From the NCBI GenBank assembly GCA_963514095.1, contig OY741264.1:34309641-34373640 (forward strand): a stretch of DNA of 64,000 nucleotides. The letters are read 5' to 3'. The stretch comes from Eutrigla gurnardus. Lineage: Eukaryota; Chordata; Actinopteri; Perciformes; Triglidae. Below, one piece after another: positions 22,195 to 34,877 of this stretch; position 1 is the stretch's first letter; every line of letters starts with the position of its first letter. The position numbers were made by a program, and so were the translations under genes. The notes beneath the pieces are model-generated. The model had not been told where the DNA came from, did no database searches, and saw only the letters and a list, made by a program, of their open reading frames with translations.

Positions 22195-22435
22195 TCAATG
22201 AGACTTAGAGACGTGTAGTTTTGTACATATTTTTGTTGTTGTTTTTGTGGTTGAAGCGACCCTAGTAAAAAAACAACAAAAAAAAAACAACAACAAAGCA
22301 GCAGTTGGCACTCCGTGGGATCTACGAAAGTCTGTTGGCGCTCCGTGGGATCTACGAACCTCATGGCTGACACCTTTCCACCAACTACGGTGGATCACAA
22401 CACAAGTGCCTGGACTGACTTTCTTTTGTGTTGCC

Positions 22436-25240
22436 ATGGCCAGTGAGCTCCAGGAACTGAGGGACTTGCTGCAGCAACTGTTGGCTGACAAGGAGCAGCT
22501 ACTGAGGGAACAGGCAGAGGCCCGTTCCTCCCAGTCGGCACCTCGTCCCAGCAGCGCAGTTCCTCCATGTAATGTCGGTAACATTAACTGTTTACCCACT
22601 GAACGTTTGCTTTTTTTTCCTAGGGAAAGGAAATGCCCACTGTTTAGGGGAACCACAGGGATTCCGGTAGAGGATTGGGTTGAGGAGGTAAGAGCGACAA
22701 TAAGAGCTAGACATCTGAGGCCCCTTGATCAGGCATATTTGATTTACGATCATTTGGATGGGGAGGCCAAAGACGAAATCAGGTATAGGCCCAGGGCAGA
22801 TAGGGAAGACCCAGAACGTATCCTAACTATTCTCCAGGACTTGTATGGCTGTGCTAAACCGTATGTCTCTCTTCAACAAAGTTTCTTTTCTAGGAAACAG
22901 CTGGAGGGGGAATCATTACAAGAGTTTTCCCACGCGTTGTACTGTCTAATGGAAAAGGTTGAACGTTGTGCCCCAAATGGTATCCCTAATTCTGCCACCC
23001 TGTTGCGTGACCAGTTTGTTGAGCATGTGTGTGCTTCAGACCTTCGCAGGGAGTTGAAGCGTGTTGTCCGCCAACATCCAGACTATTCACTCCTAGAAAT
23101 AAGGGCTGAAGCTCTGCGCTGGGAACGGGAGGGACGGCCAGAGGAGTACAGAGGTAGGAGCCATTCTCTCCCTGCGTTATGTGCCATGCAGCATGTTGAT
23201 AAGGTGCTCCCTAGTAGCCCTGCTAGAGCAGAGATGGCAGAGCTTAAAAACATGTTGCAGAAACAACAAGAGCAGCTTAACCAACTTACGCAGGGTCTCC
23301 TAGCCCTTCAGACAGCTTCTAGACCTCCCCAATCTAACCATCCAGGCCCAGTCATATGCAGGCGCTGCAAAAGACCAGGGCCCTCATTTATAAAACTGTG
23401 CGTAGGATCCTTACTAAAAGTGTACGTACGGCAAAAAGCCAAAGTTTGCGTGCGCCAAAAAAAAATCAGATTTATAAAACTGTGCGCACGCAAGCTGTAC
23501 GCAATGTTCCCTTTATAAATCACAGGATCACCTACAAGTGTGCGTACCTGAATCCCGCCCTGTACACGCCCACATTTTACTATGTTAACGAGCCGGCATG
23601 CGATCGTTTCCGTGTTGTGAATCAAGGCGACAGGTCAGAAAAAAGCGAAGAAATGTTACTTTTCAATAAAGGAGAAAGAGACACTTGTTGGGGAGATGGA
23701 GGGCCGGACAATAATTTAATTTAGTGGTCACAGGGATCACGAATAAAAAGACGCAGTGCGAGGGCAACGCATTGCTGCTGCAGTCCACGGCGTCAGCTGG
23801 ACAGAGCGGACGGTGATCTGAAGGTAAATGACATCTTTCCGCTCTTTTACCAACATGTATTTAATGTATTGCTAGAGTATTTGAGGGGGTTTGACTTTGA
23901 TGTGACTTTGACGGGGATTGTGTCCGAAAAGGAGGGAGAAACAGACGCGACTGAGACCAGAGGGATAAGGGTAAACAGATTTTAAACTTTTATTATATAT
24001 TAAACAAAACGTTAAATAGTTTTGTCCTTCCAGAGTCTGCAGCGTGTGGCGTAGAGGAGGGTGACGGTGAGGAGGGTGATGTGAGGAGGGTGAAGGTGAC
24101 GGGCCCTCGGCACAGCGTCCGGGTCCGGCGCAAAGCAGCAGTGCACCCCGGGCGCATGGCACATCAAACGGTCGGTGCTCACTGATGCCGTCCTGCAACT
24201 TCAGCGAGACACAATCACCGCCATCAACAACGTTGCAGATGAGCTACGGCAAACGCGCACTGTGATTAATAAAATAATACGTTTACAATGAACACTGATT
24301 GTTGTCTTCCTTATATTACAAACGCATGACATCCTCACGGATTCTTGCGCCCTGTTGATACCCCTCCAGTCGGGCAGGGGGCCGAGGCTCATCATGCTGG
24401 GGTCTCTACCACCTTTGCCGGGTGGAGTCTGCCTCCTGAAGTTCGGTAAAGTTGCGCTCTCCACGCTCCACGACTGAGCGCGCACCAGCGTGCCACTCAT
24501 TATAGCGCATTTCCTCTGCGCTCTGGTGGTTTAAAAAGGAGGATAAGTGTAACAATTATACGATGGCTTAATGGCTGTATGTATGTGCGTTGATGATATA
24601 TGCACATAAATAAGGAGAATATTTAGTTATTCCCGCTGTGTTCTACAGTGATCTAATGGAAGGTATTTATTGTATACTGCATTACATGCATTTGGGCCGT
24701 CTCCTCCTCCTGCGGTGACAGCGCTGATTAAATATTTCAAAATGATTTTGATTCAAGATACAAGTCAGACTTTAAAAGAAGGTGTTAACATGAAAAAAAC
24801 TATCACTCATTAAAAGCGTCAAAAACATTGCTGGAGTTCATCATGATAACGCAGATCTAACATATGATATGGAGTGTAATTAAATGTGTGCGAGTCATCA
24901 AAAATATATAGTTCTTCTCACGTTTACTGCTGATTCCCCTCCAGTCTCCAGAATGTGCGTACCGGTACGCATGCCTCAGAGTTTGCTTACGGGTACGCAC
25001 ACTTTCCCGTCAAGTTTGGTTTTTATAAATCACAACATTTGCGTGGAAAGTGGCGTACGCACGTTTCCAGCCCCGTTTTGTGCGTACGCAAGCTTTATAA
25101 ATGAGGGCCCAGGTCACTATGCCAGAGAGTGTGATAACAGTAGAGCTGCCTCACCGGGCCAGCGGCCTAGGGTTTACCAGCCCAGGGCAACAGCGGCCTC
25201 CGCTTCCCATGAGGCGGAAAACTACCCCCCGCTGCTGTAA
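22436..25240 (+). pseudogene. Gypsy gag, interrupted in the zinc knuckle
   Basis: The likely start is the ATG at 22436 (MASELQELRDLLQQLLADKE, a coiled coil). A capsid-like region follows (FRGTTGIPVEDWVEEV, LIYDHLDGEAKDEIRYRP, SLLEIRAEALRWE), then a C-x2-C-x4-H-x4-C knuckle. The knuckle is split: CRRCKRPG lies before 23379 and HYAREC after 25112, with a 1731 bp Harbinger-like element between. The element plus its CAG duplication is 1734 bases, a multiple of three, so the frame is the same on both sides and closes at TAA 25240. Without the insert the length would be about 356 residues. An open frame also extends upstream to 22247, but its sequence looks non-coding. Confidence 0.9.
23379..25109 (+). 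mobile_element. PIF/Harbinger-like element with Myb/SANT remnant, complete ends
   Basis: Terminal inverted repeats GGCCCTCATTTATAAA / TTTATAAATGAGGGCC are flanked on both sides by CAG (23376-23378 and 25110-25112), a three-base target duplication typical of PIF/Harbinger. Subterminal GTGCGTA/TACGCAC motifs are dense at both ends (for example 23398-23550 and 24955-25090). Inside, 23640-23820 and 24150-24290 keep pieces of a Myb/SANT-like gene (VTGITNKKTQ; LQRDTITAINNVADELRQTR followed by a stop), with many frameshifts. No nuclease gene. Same family as 1488-2600. Confidence 0.9.
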
Positions 25241-28200
25241 AGAGTCATACAGCAGAAGGGGGCTGCATTGGCTCGGATGACCCAGTTGCTATCACCCACC
25301 CTGAAGCATCTAATATGTTGGGTTCGTGTCCTAGGGTAGCTATAAGCATGGGAGGTGTAATGGTCAACTGCTTACTGGACACAGGGTCAATGGTAACCAC
25401 CATCAGGGAAAGTTTCTTTCTTCAGCACTTTCAAGTGGCCCCTCGCTCTTGTCGCTGGCTGTAACTTCGGGCTGCAAATGGTCTGGAGATACCGTATGTA
25501 GGCTACGTAGAGCTAGATGTTGAGGTGTTGGGAAAAGTGATACCACAGCGAGGCGTGTTGGTTGTAAAGGACCTCCCAGGCCAGGTATCCTCCCCCGAAG
25601 TTCCAGGAGTGTTGGGCATGAACATTATCAGGGAGGGTTACCATCAATTATTCAGCCAATATGGGTTGGCCCTTTTTAATCTCCCTGTGGTCAAGCACCC
25701 CGCCTCATTGTGGTTACAGGCTATGCAGCATTGTCATCAAGCCCAGATATGCCCAGAACAAGCCAGGTTAGGGATGGCCAGGGTGCGAGGTAGGAGAACC
25801 GTTAGCATACAAGGGGGTACCATGAAGTGGGTAGCCGCGACATGCACTTCACATGTCAGTGGACACTTTGGGGAAGCATTGTTGGAGCCCCTTGATAGTG
25901 CCAGTTCCCTCCCTGAAGGAGTGCTGGTATCACCAGCCATGGTGACAGTCAGCCATAACACCGTTTATGTCCCAGTGGTCAACGTAGCAGAGACTAGTGT
26001 CACATTGCAACCCCGTCAACCATTAGGCGTTTTAATGCAGGCCCAGATCGTCAGTCTGCCAGCAGGTGTCTCTACGGAGTTAAAGGACCCAGTGGCAGTA
26101 TCGGCCACAGCCTCCTCACAAGTCTGCCAGGGTAACCCCATTCTCGAACAGATAGAGGGAATGGACCTGTCGGGGCTCCCGGACACAGAGCAAGAGAGGG
26201 TAAGGTCACTTTTGCTCGAACACAAATCTGTATTTGCAAGTTCTGTAAATGATCTGGGTTGTACAAACCTAATTAGTCATGACATACCATTATTGGATGA
26301 AGCACCAATCCGGCAGAGATATCGGCGAATACCCCCTTCCGATTACGATGAGGTTAAAGCCCATATTAATCAGCTGTTAGATGGCCAGGTCATCCGGGAG
26401 AGTTGTAGTCCCTATGCTTCCCCTATCGTCCTGATTAGGAAGAAGGATGGGAGCCTTCGCCTCTGTGTGGACTACAGGCTGCTTAATGGGAAGACCCGGA
26501 AGGATGCCTTCCCAATTCCCCGGATCGAGGAGTCCCTAGATGCACTATCCGGGGCAAAGTGGTTTTCCACCATGGATCTGGCAAGTGGCTACCATCAGGT
26601 CCCGGTTACAGATCAGGACAAAAAGAAGACTGCCTTTTGTACCCCATTTGGCCTCTTTGAATTTAACAGAATGCCCTTTGGATTGTGCAATGCCCCTAGT
26701 ACGTTCCAACGACTGATGGAGAGGATGTTTGGGGATCAACATTGTCGCTCACTGCTGCTCTATTTGGATGACATTGTTGTTTTCTCCTCTACAGTAGACG
26801 AGCACATTAGCCGGTTGGGACTGGTGTTGTGTCGCCTGCAAAGGGAGGGACTCAAAGCCAAACTGGAGAAGTGTCAGTTCTTCAAAGAGGAGGTACAGTA
26901 CCTGGGGCATGTCATCTCTTCCACAGGGGTCTCCACAGATCCAGAAGAAAATTGCGGCAGTTGCTGACTGGCCGACCCCATCCAACGTCCTTGAGCTGCG
27001 GTCTTTTCTGGGCTTTGCCAGCTATTATAGGCAGTTCGTAGAAGGATTTGCGAAGCTGGCATCACCACTCCATCGGCTGGTAGCAGACCAAACGGGGACC
27101 AAAAAGCGGCGGGGCCGTGGGGTTGCCTTGCAAGGAGCATGGACGGAGCAGTGCAAGCAGAGTTTTGAGGGCCTTAAAGCAAAGCTTGTATCCTCGCCTG
27201 TGCTAGCCTATGCTAACTTTCTCCTCCCTTTCATTTTAGAGGTGGATGCCAGTCACGGGGGATTGGGGGCCATTCTCTCTCAGGAGCAAGAGGGAAAAGT
27301 CAGACCAATTGCGTACGCTAGCCGCAGTCTGCACCCGGCTGAAAAGAACTACAGTTCTATGAAGCTGGAGTTCTTGGGGATGAAATGGGCCATGACCGAA
27401 AAATTCCGGGAATATCTGCTGGGCCAGAAGTGCGTCGTCTGGACAGACAACAACCCATTAAGCCACCTACAAACCACCAAGCTGGTTGCCACTGAACAAC
27501 GCTGGGTGTCCCAGTTGGCTGCGTTTGACTACACCATCCGTTACCGCCGGGGACGAACCAACCAGAATGCTGACGCCCTGTCTAGACAATCCAACCCGTC
27601 TGCTGCAGTGGATCTACCTGCACACGCAGGAACCCTGCTTCCTTTGGCTGTACAGCAAGCTGCACGAGAGATGCCAGCTCTCACTGCAACCCAGGCAGCC
27701 ATTTCTGCCCTTCCAGAAAGGTCAAATGCTGACTTGATGGCCTTACAGGCTGCTGATCCCTCCATTGGTGCTCTCCTTCCTTTCTGGCAGGAACAACGAA
27801 TGCCAGGACGCATTGAGAAGCATGGCCTTCCCCCTGAAACCCTGGGTCTATTGAGACAATGGGATCGTCTTACCTTGGAGGATGGATTGCTGTACCGGGT
27901 ATACAGAAGGCCGGATGGAGGGAGTGAAGTCCACCAGCTGCTACTTCCCGGGTGTCTTAGGGAGGAGGTTTTCCACCAACTACACCACAACCATGGCCAT
28001 CAAGGAACGGAGCGCACCACTGAGCTGATCCGGCAGAGGTGCTACTGGCCGGGTATGGGGCAGACTATCAAACAATGGTGCAAACTGTGTGAGAGATGCA
28101 GTCTCTCCAAAGATACCCAGCCATGGGTAAGGGCCCCTATGGGTCATTTATTGGCATCCAAGCCCAACCAGGTCCTGGCCATTGACTTCACCCTCTTAGA

Positions 28201-29389
28201 ACCTGCTAGAGATGGTAAGGAACAAGTGCTTGTTTTAACTGATGTATTCTCAAAGTTTACACAGGCCATCCCCACCCGTGACCAGAGAGCATCAACGGTG
28301 GCAGAAATACTTGTCCGGGAATGGTTTTACAAGTATGGAGTTCCAGCCAGACTCCATTCCGACCAGGGCCGAAACTTCGAGAGTCACCTCATCCAGCAGC
28401 TGTGTGCCATGTACGGCATAAAAAAATCCCGTACAACTCCCTACCATCCACAAGGTAATGGACAATGTGAGCGTTTTAACCGGACATTACATAATTTACT
28501 CCGTACCTTGCCTGTTGAGCAGAAACCCCGCTGGCCAGATCATCTCCCACAGCTGTTGTTCAGCTACAACACCACTCCCCATCAATCTACTGGTGAGTCC
28601 CCCTTCCTGTTGATGTTTGGTCGAGAACCCCAGCTCCCTGTAGATTTCCTGCTAGGCCGTGTGGTGGAACCTGCTGCCGGGGAGGTCTGCGAGTGGGTCC
28701 GAGAACATCAGCGGCGGCTCCAGGTGGCGGTGGAGGTGGCCCATGAACGGGTTATGGCAGCAGCAGCTCAGCGGAAATGTAGAGCAGACCAACGATCCCA
28801 GGGGGAGGTGTTGCCAGCTGGCCAGCTTGTCTACCTACGGGACCACTCCGTCCGGGGGAGGAACAAAATCCAAGATGCCTGGGCCCCTACAATCCACCAG
28901 GTGGTTGGGCCACCCCAGCCAGGAGGCTGTGTTTACGCGGTTGCACCGCACCAGGACTTGGCCCAGGTACGCCATGTACATCGTGCTATGCTTAAGCCAG
29001 TACCTTGTGATCGTTCTGTTTCCCCACCCAGAGGAAGTCGAACCCGCCATGGTCCAGGGAATACGGAGGAAGAAGACGGTGAACTCTGCATCGTGGTTGG
29101 CCCAACCGGCTCCAGGAGGCCATCTACTGTGCGTCCTGACGTCGTACTGGTAACAACCCCAGTTGTGAATGCCCCCGCTGACCTGCCGGCGGGCACAGAC
29201 ATTCCAATCGCTCCCGTCAATCCACCAGCCCTTCCGTTTGAAGGGATTGTACGAAGGTCTACCCGTGAGACAGCTGGTAGACATTCCAATCCCCCTCATC
29301 TACCAGTGACAATAGGGGGTGGGGCTATGAACTCCCAAGTGCCAGGTTCAAGCTGCTCAGCGTCAGCCATGTTTAGGCCTTGGTGTTAG
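25241..29389 (+). pseudogene. Gypsy pol: protease, RT, RNase H, integrase; one stop and one frameshift
   Basis: Pol lies in the -1 frame relative to gag. Protease: NCLLDTGSMVTTI (about 25370-25410). A TAA at 25462-25464 then breaks the frame. The frame 25525-26967 holds the RT (PYASPIVLIRKKDGSLRLCV, YLDDIVVFS). One extra base near 26944-26950 shifts the frame, and the rest reads on to 29389. That part has the RT thumb (LRSFLGFASYYRQF), RNase H (EVDASHGGLGA, WTDNNPLSH), the integrase HHCC finger (HHNHGHQGT ... CKLCERC) and the DDE core (AIDFTLLEP, HSDQGRNFE, NGQCERFNR; 35 residues between second D and E). Both lesions are single events in otherwise clean sequence, so inactivation is recent. 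Confidence 0.95.
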
Positions 29390-29413
29390 CTAAGTCAGTT
29401 GTCGGGACGACAA

Positions 29414-29435
29414 CAAAAAGAAAACAGGGACGAAT
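29414..29435 (+). promoter_or_regulatory. Gypsy polypurine tract
   Basis: CAAAAAGAAAACAGGGACGAAT lies immediately before the 3' LTR. A purine-rich tract in this position primes plus-strand DNA synthesis in LTR elements. Confidence 0.7.
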
Positions 29436-30075
29436 TGTAGCCGGTCCAAGTTATACCCTTTGGGGCCACCGTAGAGAATGTGGGCGGTCCCGAATTTCAA
29501 TGTTGTTTCCGGGGTAGCAGTGGTGTTGCAGCTATTTAGGAGTCTGTGCACCTACCGAGCGCTAAGCTGGGTAGCCGTGCCGGACGGGGGCTCGTTTCAG
29601 TGCTGGGGAGACCAGGTCAGTAGTTTCTGATGCATAATACCATCTTTGCTTTGGTTGCGATTCATTTCTTGTTTGTATTATTTCCTGTTGAAATAACCAA
29701 CAGTGTTGTTATTTAGGGTGACGTGTGGCGAGAGGAGCGGTAAGAGGTACGGCGGTGGGGACTCAAGGTAGGCGTAATATCGCCAGGTTTTAAGTGTTGC
29801 CTGTGCCTACTTATGAGGCTAAGCATTTGTTTGATGCCCCTTCCCCTAGATCTCGCCACTGCTGCTTTGATTGGGTCGTTTTCTTTTGATTTCCCTTTCT
29901 TGTACGGTTGTTCATTTTGTTTCGTTTTCTTTATTTCCCTCAAAACACTAACCTGTGTTATTTTTGTTGTTAACAACTAGTGGTGCCTCCGGAGTCTGGG
30001 AGGGCTGAGTGGGGCATCCAGCCCGCTACAAGGGGGCTGAGTTCAAGGGGCCATCATACCACCCGTTTCTGAGCC

Positions 30076-30078
<3 letters not shown>

Positions 30079-30111
<33 letters not shown>

Positions 30112-30207
30112 ACAGATCTTTTATTTTTATGAATAAGGCCAGTTTAGTCTGTTTTTGCAGTAAACCTACAATAAACCTTTCATATATATATATATATATA
30201 TATATAT

Positions 30208-30244
<37 letters not shown>

Positions 30245-32307
30245 ATTTTTATATATATTTTTTTTTTTTATTTCCAATAAATTAACAAAAAGGATACAAC
30301 AACAAAAATATCCATCCTGAAACAATATCGATGATGGGGTGACTCGTACAATTTCTTTCTTTCTTCTTTTTTTTGTTTAGCCCATGTATATATAGCTATA
30401 TAGGATAGACAAGAAAACAAAATACAAACAGAACAAACAAACAAAAACAAACCAAAAAATAAACAAATATCTAAATCAAATAAAAGAATAAAAAAAAATA
30501 AGTGGAAAAGCAGCAATCTGTCTTCACTGACATTAGTGGGTATTTACACCTATATGTGCTTACCTGCACCAACATACACAAACGTGCTCGCAACACATAT
30601 GTACATCCACATAGTCAAACATACGCATATATTTTACAGAGATACATATATTTAATATTAAGGTCTGCCCTGCTCTATAGGGCACCAATTCAGGGCTCAA
30701 CCAATCATATGTCCCCTTTAGAAAATTCCTCCAAACCTAAAAGTAATGGAAACCAAAATTCTTGAAAAATATAACCACATTTATGTTTTTCCAAAGTTAA
30801 TTTTTCTAAGGGTAAAAAAGCTGAAATCTGATTTGTAAAAATCTTAAGAGTTGGAGGGAAATCATCTTTCCAAAATAAGAGTATGCATTTCTTCGCAAAG
30901 TATGTTATCACAATTAATATCCTGCATTTTTTCGTATCTAACTGAAGATGCAATGGATCATTTAACAAATACAAACTGGGACTTAAATCAAATTTTATTT
31001 TCAAAACAGATTGTGTAAAGGTGTGAATTGATTTCCAAAAATTTTGTAGAAGGTCACACTCCCAAAACATATGTATAAATGTCCCATCCGTTCTTTTACA
31101 TCTGGGACATTTTGCTGAGATAGTCTTGGAGATTTTATGCATTTTTGTTGGTGTTAGGTATAGTTTATGAATGAATTTAAAATTAGATTCCTTAATTTTG
31201 TTGCTAGTGAATGGAAAGTGTATTCTTTCACAGATATTTAACCAGGTGTTTTCTTCAAAGACTATCTCTAAGTCCTTTTCCCATGACTTCTTTATAATCT
31301 GGAAAGATGACTTACCTCCTCTTGAGAGAATGTTGTAAAATTCACTTATTTTCCCTTTTATTGTTTCAGAGGACATTAATATATCTTCTATCTCGAATAG
31401 TACAAACCGCAGTTTGTCTGCTTTAATAAGTGAATGAACAAGACTCCGGATTTGTAAATATTTAAAAAAATCTTTATTAGAAATGTTGTATTCCTTTCTT
31501 AAATCAGCAAATGATTTTAATTGCCTATTCAGATTAAATAGGTCTTTAAATTGTATTAAACCGGAGTTTGTCCATTCTCTTATGTTGATCTTTGTTTGAA
31601 TGTTCAGATCTGGATTTTGGTAAATAGGTGAGTCCACAGAAGTACAATAAGTGATACCATATTTTTTCCTACAAGCTTTCCATGTTAACAGAGTATTAAA
31701 GACAGAAAAACATTTGTCCAGTTCATCTATCTTTTCAAAATTATTTATAAACAAAAGAGAAACCAGAGGTAAAGGTTTAAGCGACTCTGTTTCCATCTGG
31801 ACCCACAGAGATTCTTGTCTCTCCAATATCCATGATGCCATGTTCCTTAACTGGGCTGCCCAAAAGTAATATTGCAGATTAGGGAGACCGAGACCTCCCA
31901 TAGGTTCCGGCTTCATTAGAGTCATTAAACTAATCCTAGGTTTCTTATTATTCCAAATGAATTTTGAAATACAACGATTTAATGGTTTAAAAAAATCCGC
32001 AGCCAAGAAGCATGGTAACATCTGAAAAAGAAAATTGAATCTTGGGAGAACGTTCATTCTGATAACATTTATACGTCCTAATAATGAAAGAGGTAAGGAG
32101 GACCATTTTAACAAGTCTGATTTAACCCTGTGTACAAGGGGGGTGTAATTTTCTTTGAAGAGGTTATGTAAATTCGGAGTAATACTTATACCCAAATATT
32201 TAAAGCTTTCTGATGTCCACTGAAAACTACAAGATGAAAGGATTTTTTCTGTTGGCGGCATGTGTAAGAGAACAGCACTAGATTTAGTAAAATTTATCTT
32301 ATATCCA
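30079..32307 (-). mobile_element. 5'-truncated L1 LINE inside the Gypsy 3' LTR
   Basis: An 11-base duplication TCTGAGCCGTT (30068-30078 and 32308-32318) flanks the insert. The poly(A) tail appears as a T-run at 30079-30106, next come (TA)n(TG)n at 30181-30241, and the 3' part of ORF2 lies on the minus strand. These are classic target-primed insertion features. The length is about 2.2 kb, so the 5' end (ORF1, endonuclease, most RT) was never copied. Confidence 0.95.
30705..32307 (-). pseudogene. L1 ORF2 C-terminal half, open but truncated at its start
   Basis: On the minus strand an open frame enters at the truncated 5' end (32307) and runs to 30705, over 500 codons with no break. It starts within the end of the RT domain (FKYLGISITPNL, LPLSLLGRINVIRMNVLPRF) and includes the L1-type C-terminal Cys/His motif CPRCKRTDGTFIHMFWEC (about 31110-31060). 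The frame has no start of its own. The lack of decay supports recent insertion. Confidence 0.9.
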
Positions 32308-32329
32308 TCTGAGCCGTTCTTATTGTTGC

Positions 32330-32377
<48 letters not shown>

Positions 32378-32690
32378 ATAGGCTGGGGTGCACACTTGGT
32401 GAGTAGCCTAACGGACTAGATCTCTGCCTGTTAGCGGTTTGTCGCCGCTTGCCATCTACCTCCGTGGAGAACAGCTGTTTTATATTGTCTATCCTGCATG
32501 CATTGTTAAATAAATATTATTGTTTTGAGGGAAACTCACGTCTCCGTCTCATTGGCGAACCTATGCATTTGGGGAACCCGGTTGTTCATTTATTGCTAAG
32601 AATACACTTAGTGGTCCTTGATTAAAAACATCATCAAGGTGGCGTTGTCGACAATTCAGTTAAACTCCTTGCCACGCCTCGGTTACATTT

Positions 32691-33175
32691 GATAGAAGTT
32701 TCAGTGATTTCCCACCGACTTCATAGTATTGTTGCTTTGTGAAAAGGAGTTTTCTTTGGATTTCCTGAGTATTTATTTCATCTATTTCTTTTTTTCATTG
32801 TATAATCTTATGTTTGTTGTCATCTTGGGGAGACTTTGCATGTTGGTTCTGTCGTCTCTTCAAGTCCTCTTCTCATGTTCTAACTTTTTCTTCTCTAATT
32901 GTCTTCTCATATGAGGAGATGGCTATTATTTGACCCCTGATCACCACTTTTAGTGCATCCCAGAGAATAGCTGGAGTCACTTCTTCATCATCATTATTTT
33001 CCAAATCCATTTTAATTTCACTTTTCAAGGTATCTTTAATAACTTGGTTATTGAGAATGTTTGAGTTCAGTCTCCAGAGAGTGGACTTCCTCTTCCTGTT
33101 CAACTGGACTGACATAGAAATGGGACCATGGTCTGAAATAGTACTGGCTCCTGTTTCACAATCATCCACTCAACT
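32691..33175 (-). mobile_element. L1-type LINE fragment, part right of the Gypsy insertion
   Basis: Continues the L1 of 21018-21174. The minus strand 33169-32873 encodes the end of the endonuclease domain (SDHGPISMSVQLNRKRKSTL) and the linker to RT. 32691-33010 is nearly identical to 877-1195. Ends at about 33175 in unrelated DNA. Confidence 0.9.
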
Positions 33176-34876
33176 TGTTTTCCCACATTGATTTTCTGCA
33201 GAAGACATGAACACACATTCTTTGCCGTTCCTTCTTTCTCTGTAACTCTGTTCCCTCACCATACAAGGCGGCAGTGTGTTACCCCAAAATACATCAAACA
33301 CATAAACACATCATTTTAATATCACAGGATGTGACAGAGCTATTTAAATGGGCAGGAAAACATTTCAACGTAACAACAAATCTCCTCAAAACCATGACAA
33401 GATATACAGGAGGGAGAACAGCGACCTCTGCTGGGCAAATTAAAACAGTACGTGGATGGGAGAAAACGAAAACGAAACTTCTCACCTGTAGCACAAGTAG
33501 GCTACAGGTCACCGTCCCATGGAACAGGTAGTAGCTGTTTGTCTGGTTAGACTGCAGCGTTTCTCTCCGCCTCCTGTTGATCACATCTACTTCCCCAACG
33601 AGGCGCGGCTCATCTGGAAACAGCCTCATATATTCATGTGAAGACTGAAGCCTGTGATCACCTGTCGACGGCGGCCTGAGGTAAGCTGACGACAGCCGAT
33701 GGGAACTTGTGATGACTGATATGTGGGCTGCTTGTGGCTCCGTGATGCGGATCACGTTGGTGCTGGTTTACCGGAGACCTGTTCTTGTGTAACGCTGGCT
33801 GGATGTGTGGAGATACCATGAAGTACACACGTCCTGTACTCAAATAGAAGTACGCATACTTGTGTTCAAAAATACTCTGGTGAAAGTAGAAGTACTGGTT
33901 CTACTTCTTTACTCAAGTCAAAGTGTAAAAGTACTGGCTCTGACATCAGGAAGTAAAAAGTATCACTATGAAGGACAATTCTACTGGCTGTTTGTTGACA
34001 AGACCAACTGAAACTCTCGTCAAATTAATGAGAAAATAAATAATCGTTGATTCCCCTCAAATGTATTAAAACTAAAGTAACAAGCCTGTTTTGAAAATGT
34101 GATGAGTAGAAAGTACAAATATGAGTTGTTAAATGTTAAATGTGATTTAGGAAGGAAGACGAGCTCTTCTTGTCCTGGTTCTTGTTTGCTTGTTTACTCC
34201 GTCGGCTGCATAGCTGTGAAGTTATCGAGTTCACCAGCCGTTTGTGCTTTTGACTCACATCTAGAAAACTGGGCTCATGTGGGACACGCCTGACTGAAAT
34301 GACGCAGCTTCAAGGGGGCGGGGTCACAGAGAAGGGGCAGGGCTAATGTCAATCAGAAGCTGTCAGTGACGTATAGGATTCTGACTAAATGAATGTTGAG
34401 GATATAAATCAGTCATAAATAATCATCAAATCATGTTTGTGATTCATTCAAGCAACAAAATATGCATCGAGTTGTTGGAATGTGTTTTGGTTTGTTGGTC
34501 TCTAGTCGTCCCACTTTCTCAAATCTGATGCTAATGTGGGACAGCATGCTTTGGGTCATCTGGGACAGTCATGGAAGCTCTCTAAACGGGGAAAGGTGCA
34601 TTCAGGGACTTCCTGAATCAAACCAGGAAGGAGAAACTACCTGCAGATGTCAGACAGGGCTTCATGGCAAATACAGTCGGTCCCGGTCTAAACACTGATT
34701 GTCTAGATAACTAGCACATACTCAGCTAGCTCTATAGCTAGCAACATTAGCCTGCCAACTAGCCCAGTTAACTCCTTGGTCTCATGCTGGTAGACAATGT
34801 TCTGTTCTCTCGCTCTCTCTATCGGATTCATGAAGCTTAACTAGTGAGAATCTGAAATCTAAATGTATTGTATCAG
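33176..34876 (+). other. Region upstream of the NLR gene; repeats, no gene recognised
   Basis: No exon with convincing borders was found. 33820-33960 (GTACTCAAATAGAAGTACGC, AAAGTAGAAGTACTGG, AAGTGTAAAAGTACTGG) belongs to a dispersed fish repeat rich in AAGTACT. A related stretch occurs at 46610-46690. 34290-34350 is GC-rich (GGGGGCGGGG). A 5' untranslated exon of the NLR gene may be here but is not identifiable. Confidence 0.4.
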
Positions 34877-34877
34877 G

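Larger units (their letters stand above)
21175..32687 (+). mobile_element. Ty3/Gypsy LTR retrotransposon inserted in an L1, itself carrying two insertions
   Basis: Two LTRs (21175-22172 and 29436-32687, both TGTAGCCGG...GGTTACA) flank gag and pol in the order gag, protease, RT, RNase H, integrase. The flanks are TATG on the left and TTTG on the right, a four-base target duplication with one change, and the empty site is visible in the L1 copy at about 873. Comparing the LTRs by eye I count about 11 substitutions in roughly 970 aligned bases. A Harbinger-like element sits in gag (23379-25109) and an L1 in the 3' LTR (30079-32307). Pol has one stop and one frameshift, so this copy cannot move by itself. 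Confidence 0.95.
29436..32687 (+). repeat. Gypsy 3' LTR, split by an L1 insertion
   Basis: Matches the 5' LTR from TGTAGCCGG to GAGCCGTT at 30078, then resumes at 32308 and ends GGTTACA at 32687. Removing the L1 and one target copy leaves about 1012 bases; the small excess over 998 is mostly the longer (GT)n tract at 32333-32374. Confidence 0.95.

Noticed and set aside
22247..22435. N-terminal extension of gag from the ATG at 22247
   Set aside because: The extension contains an A-rich tract and low-complexity duplicates (two GWDLR-like copies) typical of untranslated leader; the coiled-coil start at 22436 is more plausible.
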